From positions 235,351,803 to 235,415,802 of the forward strand of contig NC_081415.1 of the NCBI RefSeq assembly GCF_030272615.1: a stretch of 64,000 nt of DNA. The letters run 5' to 3'. Position 1 is the stretch's first letter. Every line of letters begins with the position of its first letter. The notes below the pieces were generated by a model. The model saw only the letters and a list, made by a program, of their open reading frames with translations. It had not been told where the DNA came from and did no database searches. Of this stretch, positions 11,259 to 23,665 are shown piece after piece. The translations under genes and the position numbers were made by a program. The DNA comes from Cryptomeria japonica (lineage: Eukaryota > Streptophyta > Pinopsida > Cupressales > Cupressaceae).

Positions 11259-12057
11259 ATGGAATGCCATTATGCATTTCGTAGGGAAGGTGAAGAATTC
11301 ATCCCTTCCATTCCTATTCCATCGTCATCCATAGAAGTTTTGGCTCAAGAAATTAGGACTATGCAACAAGAAATGAGAGACATGACTAGTTCTAACAACC
11401 ATAGGGATTGGTTAGAAAAAAATGATGGGGGAAGTGACATCCACAATACCTCTAATCAAAAAGGAATCATTATTAGACCAACCTTCCTTCTCTTGTGAGA
11501 CCATTCAAACATGCCAACCTTCATTCTTCAATAAAATCGCTCCTACTTCAGTTCAACAAACATTAGAATCATGTCAACCTTCTTTTTCTTTCAACCCAAC
11601 ATATCAGTCATACCAATCACATCAAACCAAAATTCAAACCCCTTTCAACCAAAATCAAATCCCATTCAACCAAAGTCCAAATCAATCATATCTATCCACA
11701 ATTTCATCATCCCTTGAAGTCACACAAGAGTAGTCCACACCATCTCTATCCAATAACAAAATATCCCAAGGGCTATCCATCGTACAAATCCAATCTAATC
11801 CAGGTCATGATGCTAGTCCTTTCCACGCTTCAAAAATTCAAGATCCAATGCCACCATATATTCCATTTCCAAGAAAACCCACTTCAGAGAGTCTCATTCA
11901 ATATCCTTTCTCATCAGGTCAAAGTGTTGAAACCTTCTGAAAATCTCCCATGCATATCCAAACTCCTTCCCCATGTTAAGAGTATAAACCAAAATGAGAA
12001 GAAATCAGTCATGAAATAAATCAAGATCAAGAACAAACCCTTCCATATTACCCAATT
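11259..12057 (+). pseudogene. Tat-like gag, N-terminal part (interrupted by the chromodomain gypsy)
   Basis: Starts MECHYAFRREGEEFIPSIPI, followed by a charged segment (IEVLAQEIRTMQQEMRDM) likely to be a short coiled coil. After a frame change near 11450 it continues as a Ser/Gln/Pro/Asn-rich linker (QPSFSFNPTYQSYQS, PFNQNQIPFNQS). A TAG at 11731 and later stops interrupt it. The same low-complexity style resumes at 45041 beyond the inserted gypsy. No matrix or capsid domain is recognised with certainty; the assignment rests on position after the LTR and leader. Confidence 0.55.
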
Positions 12058-12870
12058 TGATGCAGGAGCATCCCCGGTTCATAGCAATCTTGCATCAACC
12101 AAAAATATTTTCCTTTCTGTTTTTCTTTCTATTTGCAGTTTCAACATTTCTTTCTATGTGTACTGATTTTGGCTCATTGGATCCTATGGAGTTGGATTCT
12201 ACTTAACTACTTGATCCTCTTTGTTATTTCCAAACTGCATCGCATTTGGATCATTTTCCTACAATTTATCACTATCGGTTTCCTTGACAGTTTCCTATTA
12301 GCGGTTGGCAGTTTCTTGTTACCGGTTGCCTGGACCTATTTTTGGTGATCTACTGAAACCCCTTCCAAAGCTTCTGGAGCTTTAGGAATTGATTTCGATG
12401 TTCCTTGATGTGTGGCCAACCTTTTTATGCTATCTACTCTTCATCCATTGGATTTTTCGGAGGAATCTCTTGGTGGAGGCCGACCTTGTTGGTTTTACAC
12501 GTTAGGTCTTTTTCTTCAAGTTTTGATCCTTTTTTGGGCCGACCGGATCCCCTTGGATCGTATAAATCATTGTATTGAGCATTAGAATGTAACAATCCAA
12601 CAATCAAGTAGTTAGACTGAGCATAGAAGATAGATCGTAAGATTGAAGGTCCTGGTTGTGACCTATTTTGTACTCTAAGCATGTTTTAGCAGGCCTGTGA
12701 GCTAGTTTATGTAACCCGGTTGTTACTGGTTGGTTATAATCAGTTTTTATGAAATAAATTAATTTGTTCTGCATTGCCTCCAGCATATCTTTGTATTTTC
12801 ATTTTGTTTACTCTTGCTGACTGGTCTGGATTGATCTCTTTGAGGTCCCACCTAACCGGTGACTGCTTCA
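12058..12870 (+). mobile_element. 5' LTR of the chromodomain gypsy
   Basis: It is 813 bases with TG...CA ends. Compared with the 737-base 3' LTR it has small indels, including a duplicated tttctttct stretch near 12120, and many C/T and G/A differences, so the insertion is not recent. The primer site begins two bases after its end. Confidence 0.88.
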
Positions 12871-12872
12871 AG

Positions 12873-12884
12873 TGGTATCAAAGC
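12873..12884 (+). promoter_or_regulatory. Primer-binding site of the chromodomain gypsy
   Basis: TGGTATCAAAGC differs from the initiator tRNA-Met complement (TGGTATCAGAGC) by one base. It sits two bases after the 5' LTR, which fixes the strand and the LTR boundary. Confidence 0.85.
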
Positions 12885-12978
12885 GATTTTTTGTTTTGGA
12901 GGTTGCATGTCAAAATATTTCATTGTAGGGTGGCAGACTATGGATCCAACCTACAGTTACAGAGGACTAGCATAAATG

Positions 12979-14160
12979 ATGGCATGAAGAGGAACTAGGA
13001 ATGGTGGAGCACGTGGAAATGCAAACCTTGTTGTGATGGAAATGTTGCGAGGGATAGCAGACCGGTTGGAAGCCATGGAGATAGCCCAAAGAAGAGGCAA
13101 ACACATTAAAGATGTAAGTGAAGATGAAGGAGAAGAAGCCCCTATAGAACAAGTAAACCCACCAGCGGTTGATCCGGATGAGGAAAGGTTTTTTAGGGTT
13201 TTGAGTAGGGCAAATACTAAACCTCATTTTACCCCACTAGAATATGATGGAAAGTTGGATTTAGATGAATTGATGAATTGCATCTCGCAGATGGAGAAAT
13301 ATTTTGATTTTGAAAACATTGCAGAAGAAAGGAAGGTGAAATATGTATGTACCTAAGCGAAAGGTTATGCATCTCTTTGGTGGGAGAATTTGCAAGATGA
13401 TTAAAAGAGAAGAGGTAAAGAGAAGATCAAGACATGGGATTAGATAATTGCTAATTTGAAATCAAAATTTACGCTGGTTGATTATCAAGTGAATCTATTC
13501 CGGAAGTTACAAAATTTGAGACAGAAGGAATCTAGTGTGAAGGAATACATCGAAGCATTTTACAAGTTGAATATTAGATCTGAACACGTTGATGATGAAG
13601 TTGAACAAGTTGCAAGATATTTGAATAGATTACGAGTGTCTATACAAGATTAAATTAATTTTATCAAATTAGAGAGTGTTGAAAAGGTTTACCAGTATGC
13701 CCTAAAGGCATAAGAGAAGCTAAACAAAAGACATGAGCAGAGGCAGAGAGGCAAAGGTGGAAGGTTTACGAGAGGAATATTTTAAGGAGGAAGAGGATAT
13801 ACTGAAGGTAGAGGAACCTATATATATCAAAACAAGGACAAGGAAGTAAGAAAAGAAGGTAATTCATACCAGAAAGATGATAGATTTTTCTACCAGAGGA
13901 GAGAACCGGAAGGCTACCGGAATGAGAATTTTGGAAGACCAGACAAGAGAACATTTAGGGGAACTTGCTATAAGTGTGGAGGAGAAAGAAATCATGCTTT
14001 AGAGTGTAAGAAGACAAAGAATACCAGAAGAGCGGCAATGGGGGAAGAAAACCCCACTGAATCAGACAATAAACTAGAAGATGGAGAACTAATGATGATG
14101 AGAGAGCTTTGTGTCATACTGGGAGAGATGAAGAGCCCTTGCAGAGGAAGAATTTATTCA
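12979..14160 (+). pseudogene. gag of the chromodomain gypsy
   Basis: Probable start ATG at 12979 (MA, then TGA where Arg is likely, then RGTRNGGARGNANL in the same frame). Then come a coiled helix (MLRGIADRLEAMEIAQRR), an acidic linker, and the Retrotrans_gag fold (FTPLEYDGKLDLDELMNCI ... YASLWWENLQ ... SSVKEYIEAFYKL) at about 13225-13640. A basic Arg/Gly-rich segment follows, then a CX2CX4HX4C-type zinc knuckle (CYKCGGERNHALEC) near 13970-14010, which binds the genomic RNA. Stops at 13354, 13402 and 13441, among others, end translation early. The length suits a chromovirus gag. Confidence 0.85.
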
Positions 14161-15484
14161 AGACCAGATGTAAGGTATCTGGTAAGTGTTATAAATTTTT
14201 GATTGATAGTGGTAGTTCAAATAATCTTATTTCTTAAGAGATGGTGAATAAGTTGAATTTGGAAAGATTGAAATACCCTAAATCCTATCGGATAACATGG
14301 ATTCAGGGTGAACATAATTGTTAGTAAGTGAACAATGTTTGGTGAAATTGAAATTTGAGAATTATCATGATGAAGTCTTGTGTGATATTATGCCTATGGA
14401 TATTTGTCATCTTTTGTTGGGCAGAGTTTGGTAGTTTGATAGAGAGGCAGTACATGATGGAAGGAAGAATGCATACACTATTGTGGCCAATGGGATGAAG
14501 CAAACCTTGTTTCCTTTGGAGGAACCTTTGAAGAATGAAGTCTGTATGGATGCTAGAATTTGTTTGGTAGATGGAAGGAAATTCCTGGATGTATTGCGAC
14601 ATGAGAATGTGTGTTTTGCCTTAATTCCTAAGAAGACTAAGAATCTGAAGCATGAAGAGGAACAACCAGAAGAGATAAAATATTTGCTTATAGAATATGA
14701 AGACATCATTTCAGATAATGTACCTAATGGATTGCCACATGTGAGAAGTATCAGTCATTGCATGGACCTGGTTCTCAGAGCTAGTTTGTTTAACAAAGCT
14801 GCACACTGAATGACACCCACAGAGAATGAAGAGCTAAATAGACAAGTGTACAAGCTATTGAAGAAAGGTTTGATCAGGTAAATTCTGAGCCCTTGTGCAA
14901 TACTAGCAGTATTAGCACCTAAGAAGAATGGAGAGTGGATAATGTGTACTGATTCCAGAGCAATAAACAAAATCACAGTGAAATATCAGTTTCCTTTGCC
15001 TAAGATGGATGACATAATGGACTGTTTGAGTAGAGCCAAATACTTTATAAAGATAGATTTGAAGAGTGGATATCATCAGATCAGGATCAGAGAAGGAGAT
15101 GAGTGAAAGACAACATTTAAGACAAATGAAGGATTGTATGAATGGTTGGTGATGCCTTTTGGGTTAAGTAATGCACTAAGAACTTTTATGAGGCTGATGA
15201 ATGAGGTATTAAAGAAATTATTGGGTAAGTTTGTTATTGTGTATTTGGATGACATTCTGATTTTTAGTAAGACAAAAGAGGAGAATTTGTTACATTTGAG
15301 ACAACTTTTGTAGAGGTTGAGAGAATAAAAGTTGTTGATAAATATTAAGAAGTGTACTTTCATGAAGGATGAGTTAGTCTATTTGGGATTTGTGATATCT
15401 AAGGATGGTTTGGAGATGGACCTTGAGAAAGTAAAATAAATTATTGAGTAGCCTACACCCAGAAAGCATTGGAGAGGCAAGATC
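14161..15484 (+). pseudogene. Protease and reverse transcriptase of the chromodomain gypsy (part 1 of pol)
   Basis: The retropepsin active site is FLIDSGSS at about 14196-14219. Reverse transcriptase follows at about 14815-15470: [19 protein letters not shown], the [11 protein letters not shown] motif, [20 protein letters not shown], and the catalytic YLDD in [13 protein letters not shown] near 15237-15275. Nonsense codons include TGA where Trp is expected after GDE (near 15103). Copia A interrupts the frame exactly where the connection to RNase H should continue. Removing copia A and one copy of the AGATC duplication rejoins ARSFHGLASF across 15484/36995. Confidence 0.9.
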
Positions 15485-16057
15485 TGATGGTATGATGAAA
15501 GAATAAGTATCCGGTAGAATACTGAGAGGGGGGGGGGTGAATCAGTATACTAAAAAACTGATACAAACTTCCCAATCTCAAATTTAAACTCACAAAGTAA
15601 ACTTTCACTATCAAGATCAATACTCAACATCAACTGGTTAACCGTTATAACAAATTAATAGTAAACGACTTCAATCTTGTAAACATCAAAATGATTAATC
15701 ATATCTCAATGCTTCCAGTAATCATGCCTTATCAGAATAGTTAAGTAGTCAATCAAATCAACAAATAAGATCATAACCACAAAAACATTCACCACTTGAC
15801 ACAAATGTTTATGCATGGAAACCCAAATAGGTAAAAACCATGATGAGATGAGACTCATAAGGATAGCTATCTGAACTCTCTTGAAGTTCGCCCTATTAGG
15901 AGCCAAGCCTATTAAATCTTTTACAATAAGTCATGTTAAGAACTCATTCTGTTAGGAATCACTCGATTAAGGGATTTACAAAATGCCTTGATGAAAAAAC
16001 AAAATATCTTGTTAGGAGTAACCTCGGTAGAGGGTTTGAGAATCCAAGCTAATGAAA
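15485..16057 (-). mobile_element. Copia A 3' LTR, first segment
   Basis: Starts TGATGGTATGATG, as does the other LTR at 35564, with the CTGAGAG-plus-ten-G-plus-TGAATCAG box at about 15524-15545. It is cut at 16057 by copia B. The last 32 bases (16026-16057) reappear at 30148-30179 on the other side of the insertion. Confidence 0.88.
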
Positions 16058-17607
16058 TAATAAGTACCAAACCGGTATTGAGAGGGGTGGGGGGGTGAAT
16101 CAGTACAGGCACAAAAACCTTTCCCTAATCAGTTTGACTGCAAACACTGCAAATGTCTGACAGACAGTAACACCGGTCTGAAACAGAGTGCAACCAGTAA
16201 AGCTAAGAATGACTGTGACAATCATTAACCTGTTAATCACTTAGCTTTCCACTCAACTTACTACTACACTTCCATCACCTTTATGCATGAATAGGTAATC
16301 TATCATCAAAAATAAAATAACAGCTAGCTCGGCATGATTTACCTTCAGATACAAATCACTTAATTCATCACATGAAAAATACTACACATGACACACATAT
16401 TTTTCACGTGGAAACCTAGCAGGGAAAAACCACGGTGGGGATGAATACCCACAAGCTTCTTTTGAACTCTTTAGAAGTCCGCTTTGTTAAGAGCCTAGTC
16501 CACTTAAAGACTGTTACAATAGGTTCTGCTAGGAACCGATCCTGTCAGAGATCACCCGGTTAAGGGATGGCTAAATACCTGGTTAAGGGTTAAACCCTAT
16601 TAGAGGTTACCTTGTTAGAGGATTTCAAGAACTCAATGAGTTTGAGTCACCTTGTTAAAGGATTTACAGCAAGCTGATTAAAGCTACCCGGTTAAGGGAT
16701 TTTCCAACTGTTGAAGTGGTTAAAGATCAATAGGTATTAAAATGAACTGATAATAGCACTCAATGCCTAATGCAGATCCGCTTAAGTACCTTCCTTCTGC
16801 ACACACACTATGCAGGAATCAATCCTCTTATCTCATCTAGTCTGGCAAGAATCACGTATCTCTGCACTTAGATACACACACACCATTTGCCAACAACCTC
16901 AGCATGAAACACAACATCGACCTTATAGGAAACAGATAGGTCGGTTAAACCCTAAACATTTAGGTCAAACAATTCAGGCAGTTCAATCCTGGCCATTGAA
17001 CACTTTGCATTTGAATGCAACGGTCTTGAACAGATCTCGAGACATTCTCCATCGCTTGTTCTCCATCGTTTCATGGAAGCTATAACCTATCACGCATTCT
17101 CCATCTTTTATAGGGACTTCACATATTCCCGAGGTAGATAGGATCAATCTCCTTCATGCAAAATCCTTTACATGCACAAGACTGACATGGCACCGTGATC
17201 TGATTTTCATTTCAACTCTAACTCATCACACGATATCATCGGTTGAATCACATAGGCTTGGAACACTTCAACTGGAAACCCTTAAGCTAAGACTACCAAC
17301 CAGTAGTCATACCATGTTAAGCCTTTATAGAGAACATTCCATATGTTGGTTCACATTTCATCATACTGGTTCTCTTGGACAAACATACCGCTTCACCTAT
17401 TGCTCAATATACTAGTTTATACAACTATACCGGTTCACTTTGCCAACTGTTTAGCTTTAATATACATGTTCACTACTTTGCACATATACCGGTTCACCAC
17501 ATTGTACCGGTTCACATTTCAGCATATTGCCGGTTCGCTCTCCAACATATTGAAATCAATGGCAACATAATATCATCATGTCAAGAGACGCTGCACAAAT
17601 GCCAACA
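16058..17607 (-). mobile_element. Copia B 3' LTR
   Basis: Begins within taataagtaccaaaccgg and ends GCCAACA at 17601-17607, followed by the polypurine tract (read on the minus strand) at 17608-17620. It contains the interrupted G-run box (GAGAGGGGTGGGGGGG) near 16080 and the aaaaaccacggtgggg block near 16425. It also has several short cggttcac-type repeats at 17340-17540. Confidence 0.88.
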
Positions 17608-17861
17608 ATCTCCCCCTTTGGCATTGATGGCAATATTCAAAGATCTCTCTTTCTACATCACATCTTCTCCCCATTGCTACAGATATGTTCTCTGCTTCAC
17701 ATCTTCTCCCCCTTTGACAACAATGCCAAAGTGGAGGCACAAGCTATCATGTTCCACCTATGCTACTCCCCCTGAGGAGTAGCACCCTTCAACACATCAA
17801 TCTGAAAAAATAAAAATTGGACACTGCAATACCTGACTGATGTAGAGTACATACTTTCAGT
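17608..17861 (-). promoter_or_regulatory. Polypurine tract and 3' untranslated stretch of copia B
   Basis: On the element strand, a tract reading AAAGGGGGAGAT abuts the 3' LTR; this is the usual primer for plus-strand DNA synthesis. A second tctccccctttg-type phrase occurs at about 17705 and a third, tccccctgagg, at 17766. The rest, up to the pol stop, is non-coding. Confidence 0.7.
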
Positions 17862-20800
17862 TTACCTCTTGAAGGGCAGTACCCCTAGTTCACCTCTTAA
17901 ATAGGTAAATGAAGCCTTTGGTAGAGGCTTGGTGAATATATTTGCTAACTGCTCCTTACTGGAAACATGTTCTAGTACAACCTCCTTGTTCTGAACCTTT
18001 TCCCTCAAGAAATGATACTTGAGCTCAAAGTGCTTGGTTCTAGCATGCAAAACCGAATTCTTGGAAATGTTGATTGCACTTGTGTTGTCACAAAATATTC
18101 TTACTGGTTCAAATACAAGAAATTTGAAGCCATTCAATACATTCTTCATCCAAATAGTCTGGGTACAGTTCATAAAGGTTGCAACATACTCCGCTTCTAC
18201 TGTAGACTGAGAGATACAACTCTGCTTTTTACTCATCCATGAGACCAGTCTACCACCAAGAAAGAATGCACCATCGGTTGTGCTCTTCCAGTCATCTACA
18301 TTACCAGCCAATCAGCATCTGTGAACACTTTCAGGTTGAAATCATTATTGTATGGATACCATAACCCATAGTCAATATTTCCCTTCAGATATCTAAGAAT
18401 CCGCTTGACTGCTACCAAGTGGGATTATCTAGGGCTTTGCTGAAACCTAGCGGTAATAACCACTGCATGTGCAATGTCCGGTCTGCTGTGCACTACATAA
18501 TGCAGCTTACCAATCATTGATCGGTAAACCTTCTCATTTACCACTGTTGAGTCATCTTCTTTTGATAGCTTACAACCGGTCACATTTGGTGTACCAACCG
18601 TTTTACTATCTTCCATGCCAAAGGTCTTCAACACCTCTTTGATATACTTGGACTGAGTAATAAAGATTCCATCTTTCATTTGTTGAATCTATAGTCCAAT
18701 GAAGAACTTAATCTCCCCTATGAGTGACATTTCAAACTCCTTTTTCATCTCATCAGCAAATTCATGACTCATCTTGTCATCACCTCCAAAGATGATGTCA
18801 TCAAAAAATGCTTCACAAATCAAAATCTGATCTCCTTTTGATTTCAAGTAGATATTGCTATCTTCACTTGTTCTTTCAAATCCAATCTTCACAAGATGGG
18901 AGTGCAATCGTTCATACCATGCTCTAGGTGCCTTCTTTAGTCCATACAAGGCTTTATGTAGCCTACACACCATGTCACTGTCTTCTGATAGGGCAAACCT
19001 GTCTGGTTGCTCTATATAGACCTCCTCTTCAAGTATTCCATTTAGGAATGCAGATTTTACATCCATTTGGTATACCTTGAATCCTTTAAAAGTTGCATAT
19101 GCAAGAAGCATATGAACTCCTTCCAATCTGGCTACTGGGGCAAAGGTTTCTCCATAGTCTTCTCCTTCTTCTTGAGAATATCCTTTACATACTAGTCTGG
19201 CTTTGTTCCTTACCACTGTGCCATCCTCATTCATCTTGTTTCTGAAAACCCATTTGGTACCAATGACATTTTTATGCTTCGGTCTGGGTACCAAAGACCT
19301 TGTACCATTCTTCTCTATCTAATCAAGTTCCTCCTTCATTGCCTTGATCCAGTCTTCATCTTTATGTGCCTCTTTGAATGATTTAGGCTCAAATTCAGAG
19401 ATCATACAAGAATTTTCTCTGACCTTTCTTCTTGTAAGGATTCCTACATCCTTATCTCCTATGATCTGCTTTGGATCATGATTCAGTTTGACATATCAAG
19501 GAATGCTTTTGACTGATTCCTCCTTCTTTTCTTCTTCATCCTCATCTTCATCAACATCAGCATCTACCGGTCTGGGGACACTGTTACTGGTACTTGGCTT
19601 ATTAGCAATTGGTTCCTAGAAGGTTACTACCAGTTCATTTCTTACTTTCTTACTATCGGTTTCCTCAGGTTTTCCAGAGTTTTCATCAACTCTAACATTC
19701 ATGCTTTCAACAATTCTTTGAGTCCTATTGTTGAAATATTTGAGAGATTTTCTCTTGGTGGAATATCCTAAGAATATTCCTTCATCACATTTTACATCGA
19801 ACTTTCTCTGATGTTCACTCCTCTTGATATAACATTTGCTACCAAATATTCTAAAGTTGCTTACTACTAGTGTCTTATCAGTCCAATACTCATAAGGAGT
19901 CTTATCCTTTCCTTTCTTGATGAGTACCCAGTTCATTGTGTATACTGCAGTGCTCACCGCTTCTCTCCAAAAGATGTGAGCAAATTTTCCTTGGATCAGC
20001 ATGGTTCTAGCTGCTTCAACCACAGTCTGGTTGTTTTTCTCTGCTAAGCCATTCTGCTGTGGAGTCTGGGGAGCAGACAGCTACCTCTTGATGTCATTCT
20101 CTTCACAATATTTGTTGAATTCACCTGAGGTGAACTCTCCTCCTTGATCAGTTCTAAGGCATTTGATTCTTCTACCGCTTTCCTTTTCTACCAGTGCTCT
20201 GAAAGCTTTGAATTTTCCAAAAGCTTCAGACTTATCTTTCAAGAATGTGACCCACATCATTCTTGAGCAATCATTAGTCAGAATCATGAAATACCTATCT
20301 CCCTGCACACTCCTAGTTTTCATTGGACCACACAAATCAGTATGCACAAGATCAAGTAAATTGTTTGCCATGAAAGATTTACCTTTGAAAGTTGAGGAAG
20401 ACATTTTCCCCAGTTGACATTCTCTGTACAAAGGATTTTTTGGTTTGTTCAGTACTGGCAATCCTCTGACTACCTTGCTCTTACTGGCCTTTTCAATGTT
20501 ATCAAAGTTTATATGGCAGAGTCTCCTATGCCATATCCAGCTATCATCAAATTTAGCCATAAGACATGTACTTACATTTGCATCCAGCTGAAATAAGCTA
20601 CCTTTGGTCTTCTTACCGGTGGCCATCAATTCACCATTCTTTCCTTTGATTTTGCACACTCCATTTTTGAATTCTAGAATAAGTCCACTATCATTTAGTT
20701 GGGCAATGCTCAATAGATTGTGTTTGAGACCTTCTACCCAATACACATTGTCAGCACTGCTCTTTCCATTCGGAGAGATGGACCCTCTTCCTTTAACCAC

Positions 20801-21933
20801 ACATGGTGCATCATTACCATTATGAACCACACCACCATCATATTCTTCCAAAGATAGAAACTTGCTCCGATCACCAGTCATATGGTGAGAACAACCATTA
20901 TCAATAATTCACTCATTGGAATTATCAAAGTGGGAGACAAGAGCCTTCTTATCAGACACATCTTCCTTTACTGCAACAAACACAATATCTTCATTCTCTT
21001 CATCTTCTAATTCCTCATTCGTGACACCTTCATCAATTGCAACAAAACAGTTTCTCTGGTTTCCTCCTTTGAATTTCTTGAACCTCTCCGGTTTGTCCTT
21101 GCTATCACCTTTAGGACAGTTTATAGCAATATGTCCTATCCGATTACAAGAAAAACATTTCAAAGGGAGCTTGCCTCTGTATTTGCCAGTTCCTTTGGGA
21201 AGTTTCCTAGCAAGAAGAGCTTCAAATTCCATCATGATCTCCTCATCATCCATTTCTCTTCTCTATCTTGGTTCACCACTGGTGCACTCTTCTTTTCCTT
21301 TTCTGGATGGTAGAGTGGAAGCTTTAAAAGCTGATTTAGTCTTTTGAACACTGCCATCAAAACTATTTAGCTCATAGGTTGTCAATTTTGCAATGATGGA
21401 CTCTAGGGATACCTTAGTCTTGTCTATTGATCTCAACTCCTGAATAGCAGCAACCCTTATTGCATAGACTAGTAATAAGGATCTCAGAACTTTGCTTACC
21501 ACAGTGGAATCTTGAATTTTATCACCCGCACTCTTGATATGTCCAACAATAGTTTTGATTCTTATTCCATACTATTGAATGGTCTCACCTTCAACCATCC
21601 ATTCCGCCTAAGGCTTTCTTCCTTAGCTTGTTTTACATGCTCATCACCATCACAGATACTCTCAAGAGTGTCCCATACTTCTTTGGGATTATCTTTATCC
21701 TGAACATCAATAAACTCAATGTCAAATAAGTTGTTGATTAGGGCTTCCATGACTTGCCCATTCTCCTGTATTTCTCTCTTTTGATCATCGGTGAGAGTAT
21801 CGGTAGGAATAACAAAAGCATTCTCAACATAGCTTCAGTGTTGAGCACCCATGCTTCTGATGTAAATCTTCATTTTGTCCTTCCATATTTTGAAGTTGTC
21901 TCTATTGAACTTTGGACCTTCCCTCTTCATCAT
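17862..21933 (-). pseudogene. Copia B gag-pol remnant
   Basis: Reading right to left: gag from about 21933 (MKREGPKFN), a CX2CX4HX4C zinc knuckle (CFSCNRIGHIAINC) near 21165-21125, and the protease region (IIDNGCSHHMTGD) near 20910-20870. Then the integrase: LWHRRLCHINFD-type zinc site, DLCGPMKTRSVQGDRYFM, TDQGGEFT and PQQNG near 20055. Reverse transcriptase is at 19294-18689, with [23 protein letters not shown] and FFDDIIFGG (the usual Val is Phe), and RNase H down to 17862 (KHFELKYHFLRE, ANIFTKPLP). Stops interrupt it at 20081 (IKR*LSAP, Gln expected), 19319 (LD*IEKN, Gln), 18689 (GL*IQQM, Gln), 19496 region (IP*YVKL, Arg) and near 20910 (NE*IID, Trp). Dead, but old domains are clear. Confidence 0.92.
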
Positions 21934-21990
21934 TACAATAGGATCTTTCCCTCAAGCGGTTAATCTTACAACACAGAGGACCTGGAGGAC

Positions 21991-22002
21991 GCTCTGATAC
22001 CA
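21991..22002 (-). promoter_or_regulatory. Primer-binding site of copia B (initiator tRNA-Met)
   Basis: The plus strand reads gctctgatacca, the exact complement of TGGTATCAGAGC, two bases from the LTR start at 22005. Confidence 0.9.
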
Positions 22003-22004
22003 AT

Positions 22005-22248
22005 TGATAACTCAATGATGAACAATAAGTACCAAACCGGTACTGAGAGGGGGGGGGATGAATCAGTACAGGCACAAAAACCTTTCCCTAACCAATTTGA
22101 CTGCAAACACTGCAAATGTCTGATAGAGAGTAACACCGGTTTGAAATAGAGTGCAACTGGTAAAGCTAAGAATGACTATAACAAGCATTAACTGGTTAAT
22201 CACTTAGCTTTCCACTTAGCTTACTACTACACTTCCATTTCACCTTTA
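22005..22248 (-). mobile_element. Copia B 5' LTR, first segment
   Basis: Starts TGATAACTCAATG and matches the left LTR from the aataagtaccaaacc phrase on, including a nine-G box near 22047. It is cut at 22248 by copia C; the last five bases, CTTTA (22244-22248), are the target duplicated at 28824-28828. The LTR continues at 28829. Confidence 0.9.
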
Positions 22249-23299
22249 TGTAGGTCCTGGGGACAACTGAGAGGGGGGGGTGAATCAGTTGTCTAATAAA
22301 TTCAACCCAAAATCTTATTAACCAACTTATTGCTTAATACCAATAAGATAGTTAATTGTGCCGATAAACAGTGTTAATAGGAAATGCTATACCAGTAAGA
22401 ATTAATGCATGAAACATAAGCACAAAGTCAACCACAACACATGACACAAATATTTGTACATGGAAACCCTGTAAGGGGAAAAACCACGGTGGGAAACCTT
22501 ACCCACAATCAGATGATACTACTGCAAATAGTAAGTGTACAAAGAGGGGTCTGCACATGCAGAAAGGCCAACAGCCTAGAGCTCACTGCTCAAACACAAA
22601 TGGGAGTCACACTAACTACAGTTGGATGGTTAAATCCAATGACAATGTACTGCACAAAATAGCATCTTCATATGCTGGATTCAGTACCGGTGTAATGCTG
22701 ATATGCTTCTACAAAAACCTAACTTCACCTTCAAATGATGTCTTCGTGTATATCTCTGCTTGATCTAGCATATATCCTTGAATCTTTTTTCTCATTCCAC
22801 ATTTGATTCTACAAATAAGATCTTACATTTATACCATACCCTAAGACCAATTTTAGTAGGTCGGCTCTACAAGATATTACAATAAAACATTTTACAAATA
22901 ATACAATATCCGATGCAGTAACCGATTGAACATGTCAACTTAATGTTTTTACAACAATAATAAATCATCTCCATAGCATGCCATGCTGATCTGGAAAAGA
23001 TAAACCTGTCGGTGTAACCCTAGATAACCTGGACCTATTTGCTAGTAAAAGAAAATATGCAAATAAGAATATACCAATGATATTACTTCAAGGAAAAGTG
23101 TCCACATGATGTCTTCAACATTACCAAGTGTCTTCCATGTCATTGCAGGTACTGGTGAACATTATATCCTGTCGGTTAACCATATACCAGTGATTGTTTG
23201 AACAATTTAATGATTGCCGATGAATGTTGCTGGATCTCCAAAGTAGGTGTATTTAGTAGGTGTTGACATCAATGACAAAACCATACCAAAATACCAACA
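22249..23299 (-). mobile_element. Copia C 3' LTR
   Basis: It is 1,051 bases, starting TGTAGGTCC and ending ACCAACA. The G-run box has eight G, against sixteen in the other LTR. Differences from the right LTR are mostly C/T and G/A, often at ccggt-like sites (for example taccaataag against taccggtaag). Confidence 0.92.
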
Positions 23300-23665
23300 A
23301 TCTCCCCCTTTGGCATTGATGGCAACACAAGATGGAAAAACTATCAAAGTGCCAAAATAGAAATGCCATGTACAAAAACCAATTCTCCCCCTAGGAGTAA
23401 TATGTGTTTATACAAAGATTTATTTACAATACCAATCTCTCCTCAAAAAGATAATGCATTTTTCCATATATTTTTCCATAATGTTTTTCCATATATCTCT
23501 CCCCCTTTGACATCAAATGCCAAAGTCACAAAAAGGTCAAGTTCATACAAAATACCAACCAATTCAATATACCAACTACTCCCCCTGAGAAGTAGCTTCC
23601 TCATCAATTCCGGAATAAAATATTTGTCCATTTAATTCTGTCAGTTGATGACAATCATCAACTGT
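23300..23665 (-). promoter_or_regulatory. Polypurine tract and 3' untranslated stretch of copia C
   Basis: On the element strand, AAAGGGGGAGAT directly precedes the 3' LTR (plus coordinates 23300-23311). Further tctccccc-type tracts occur near 23502 and 23580. No coding frame lies between the tract and the pol stop at 23666. Confidence 0.75.
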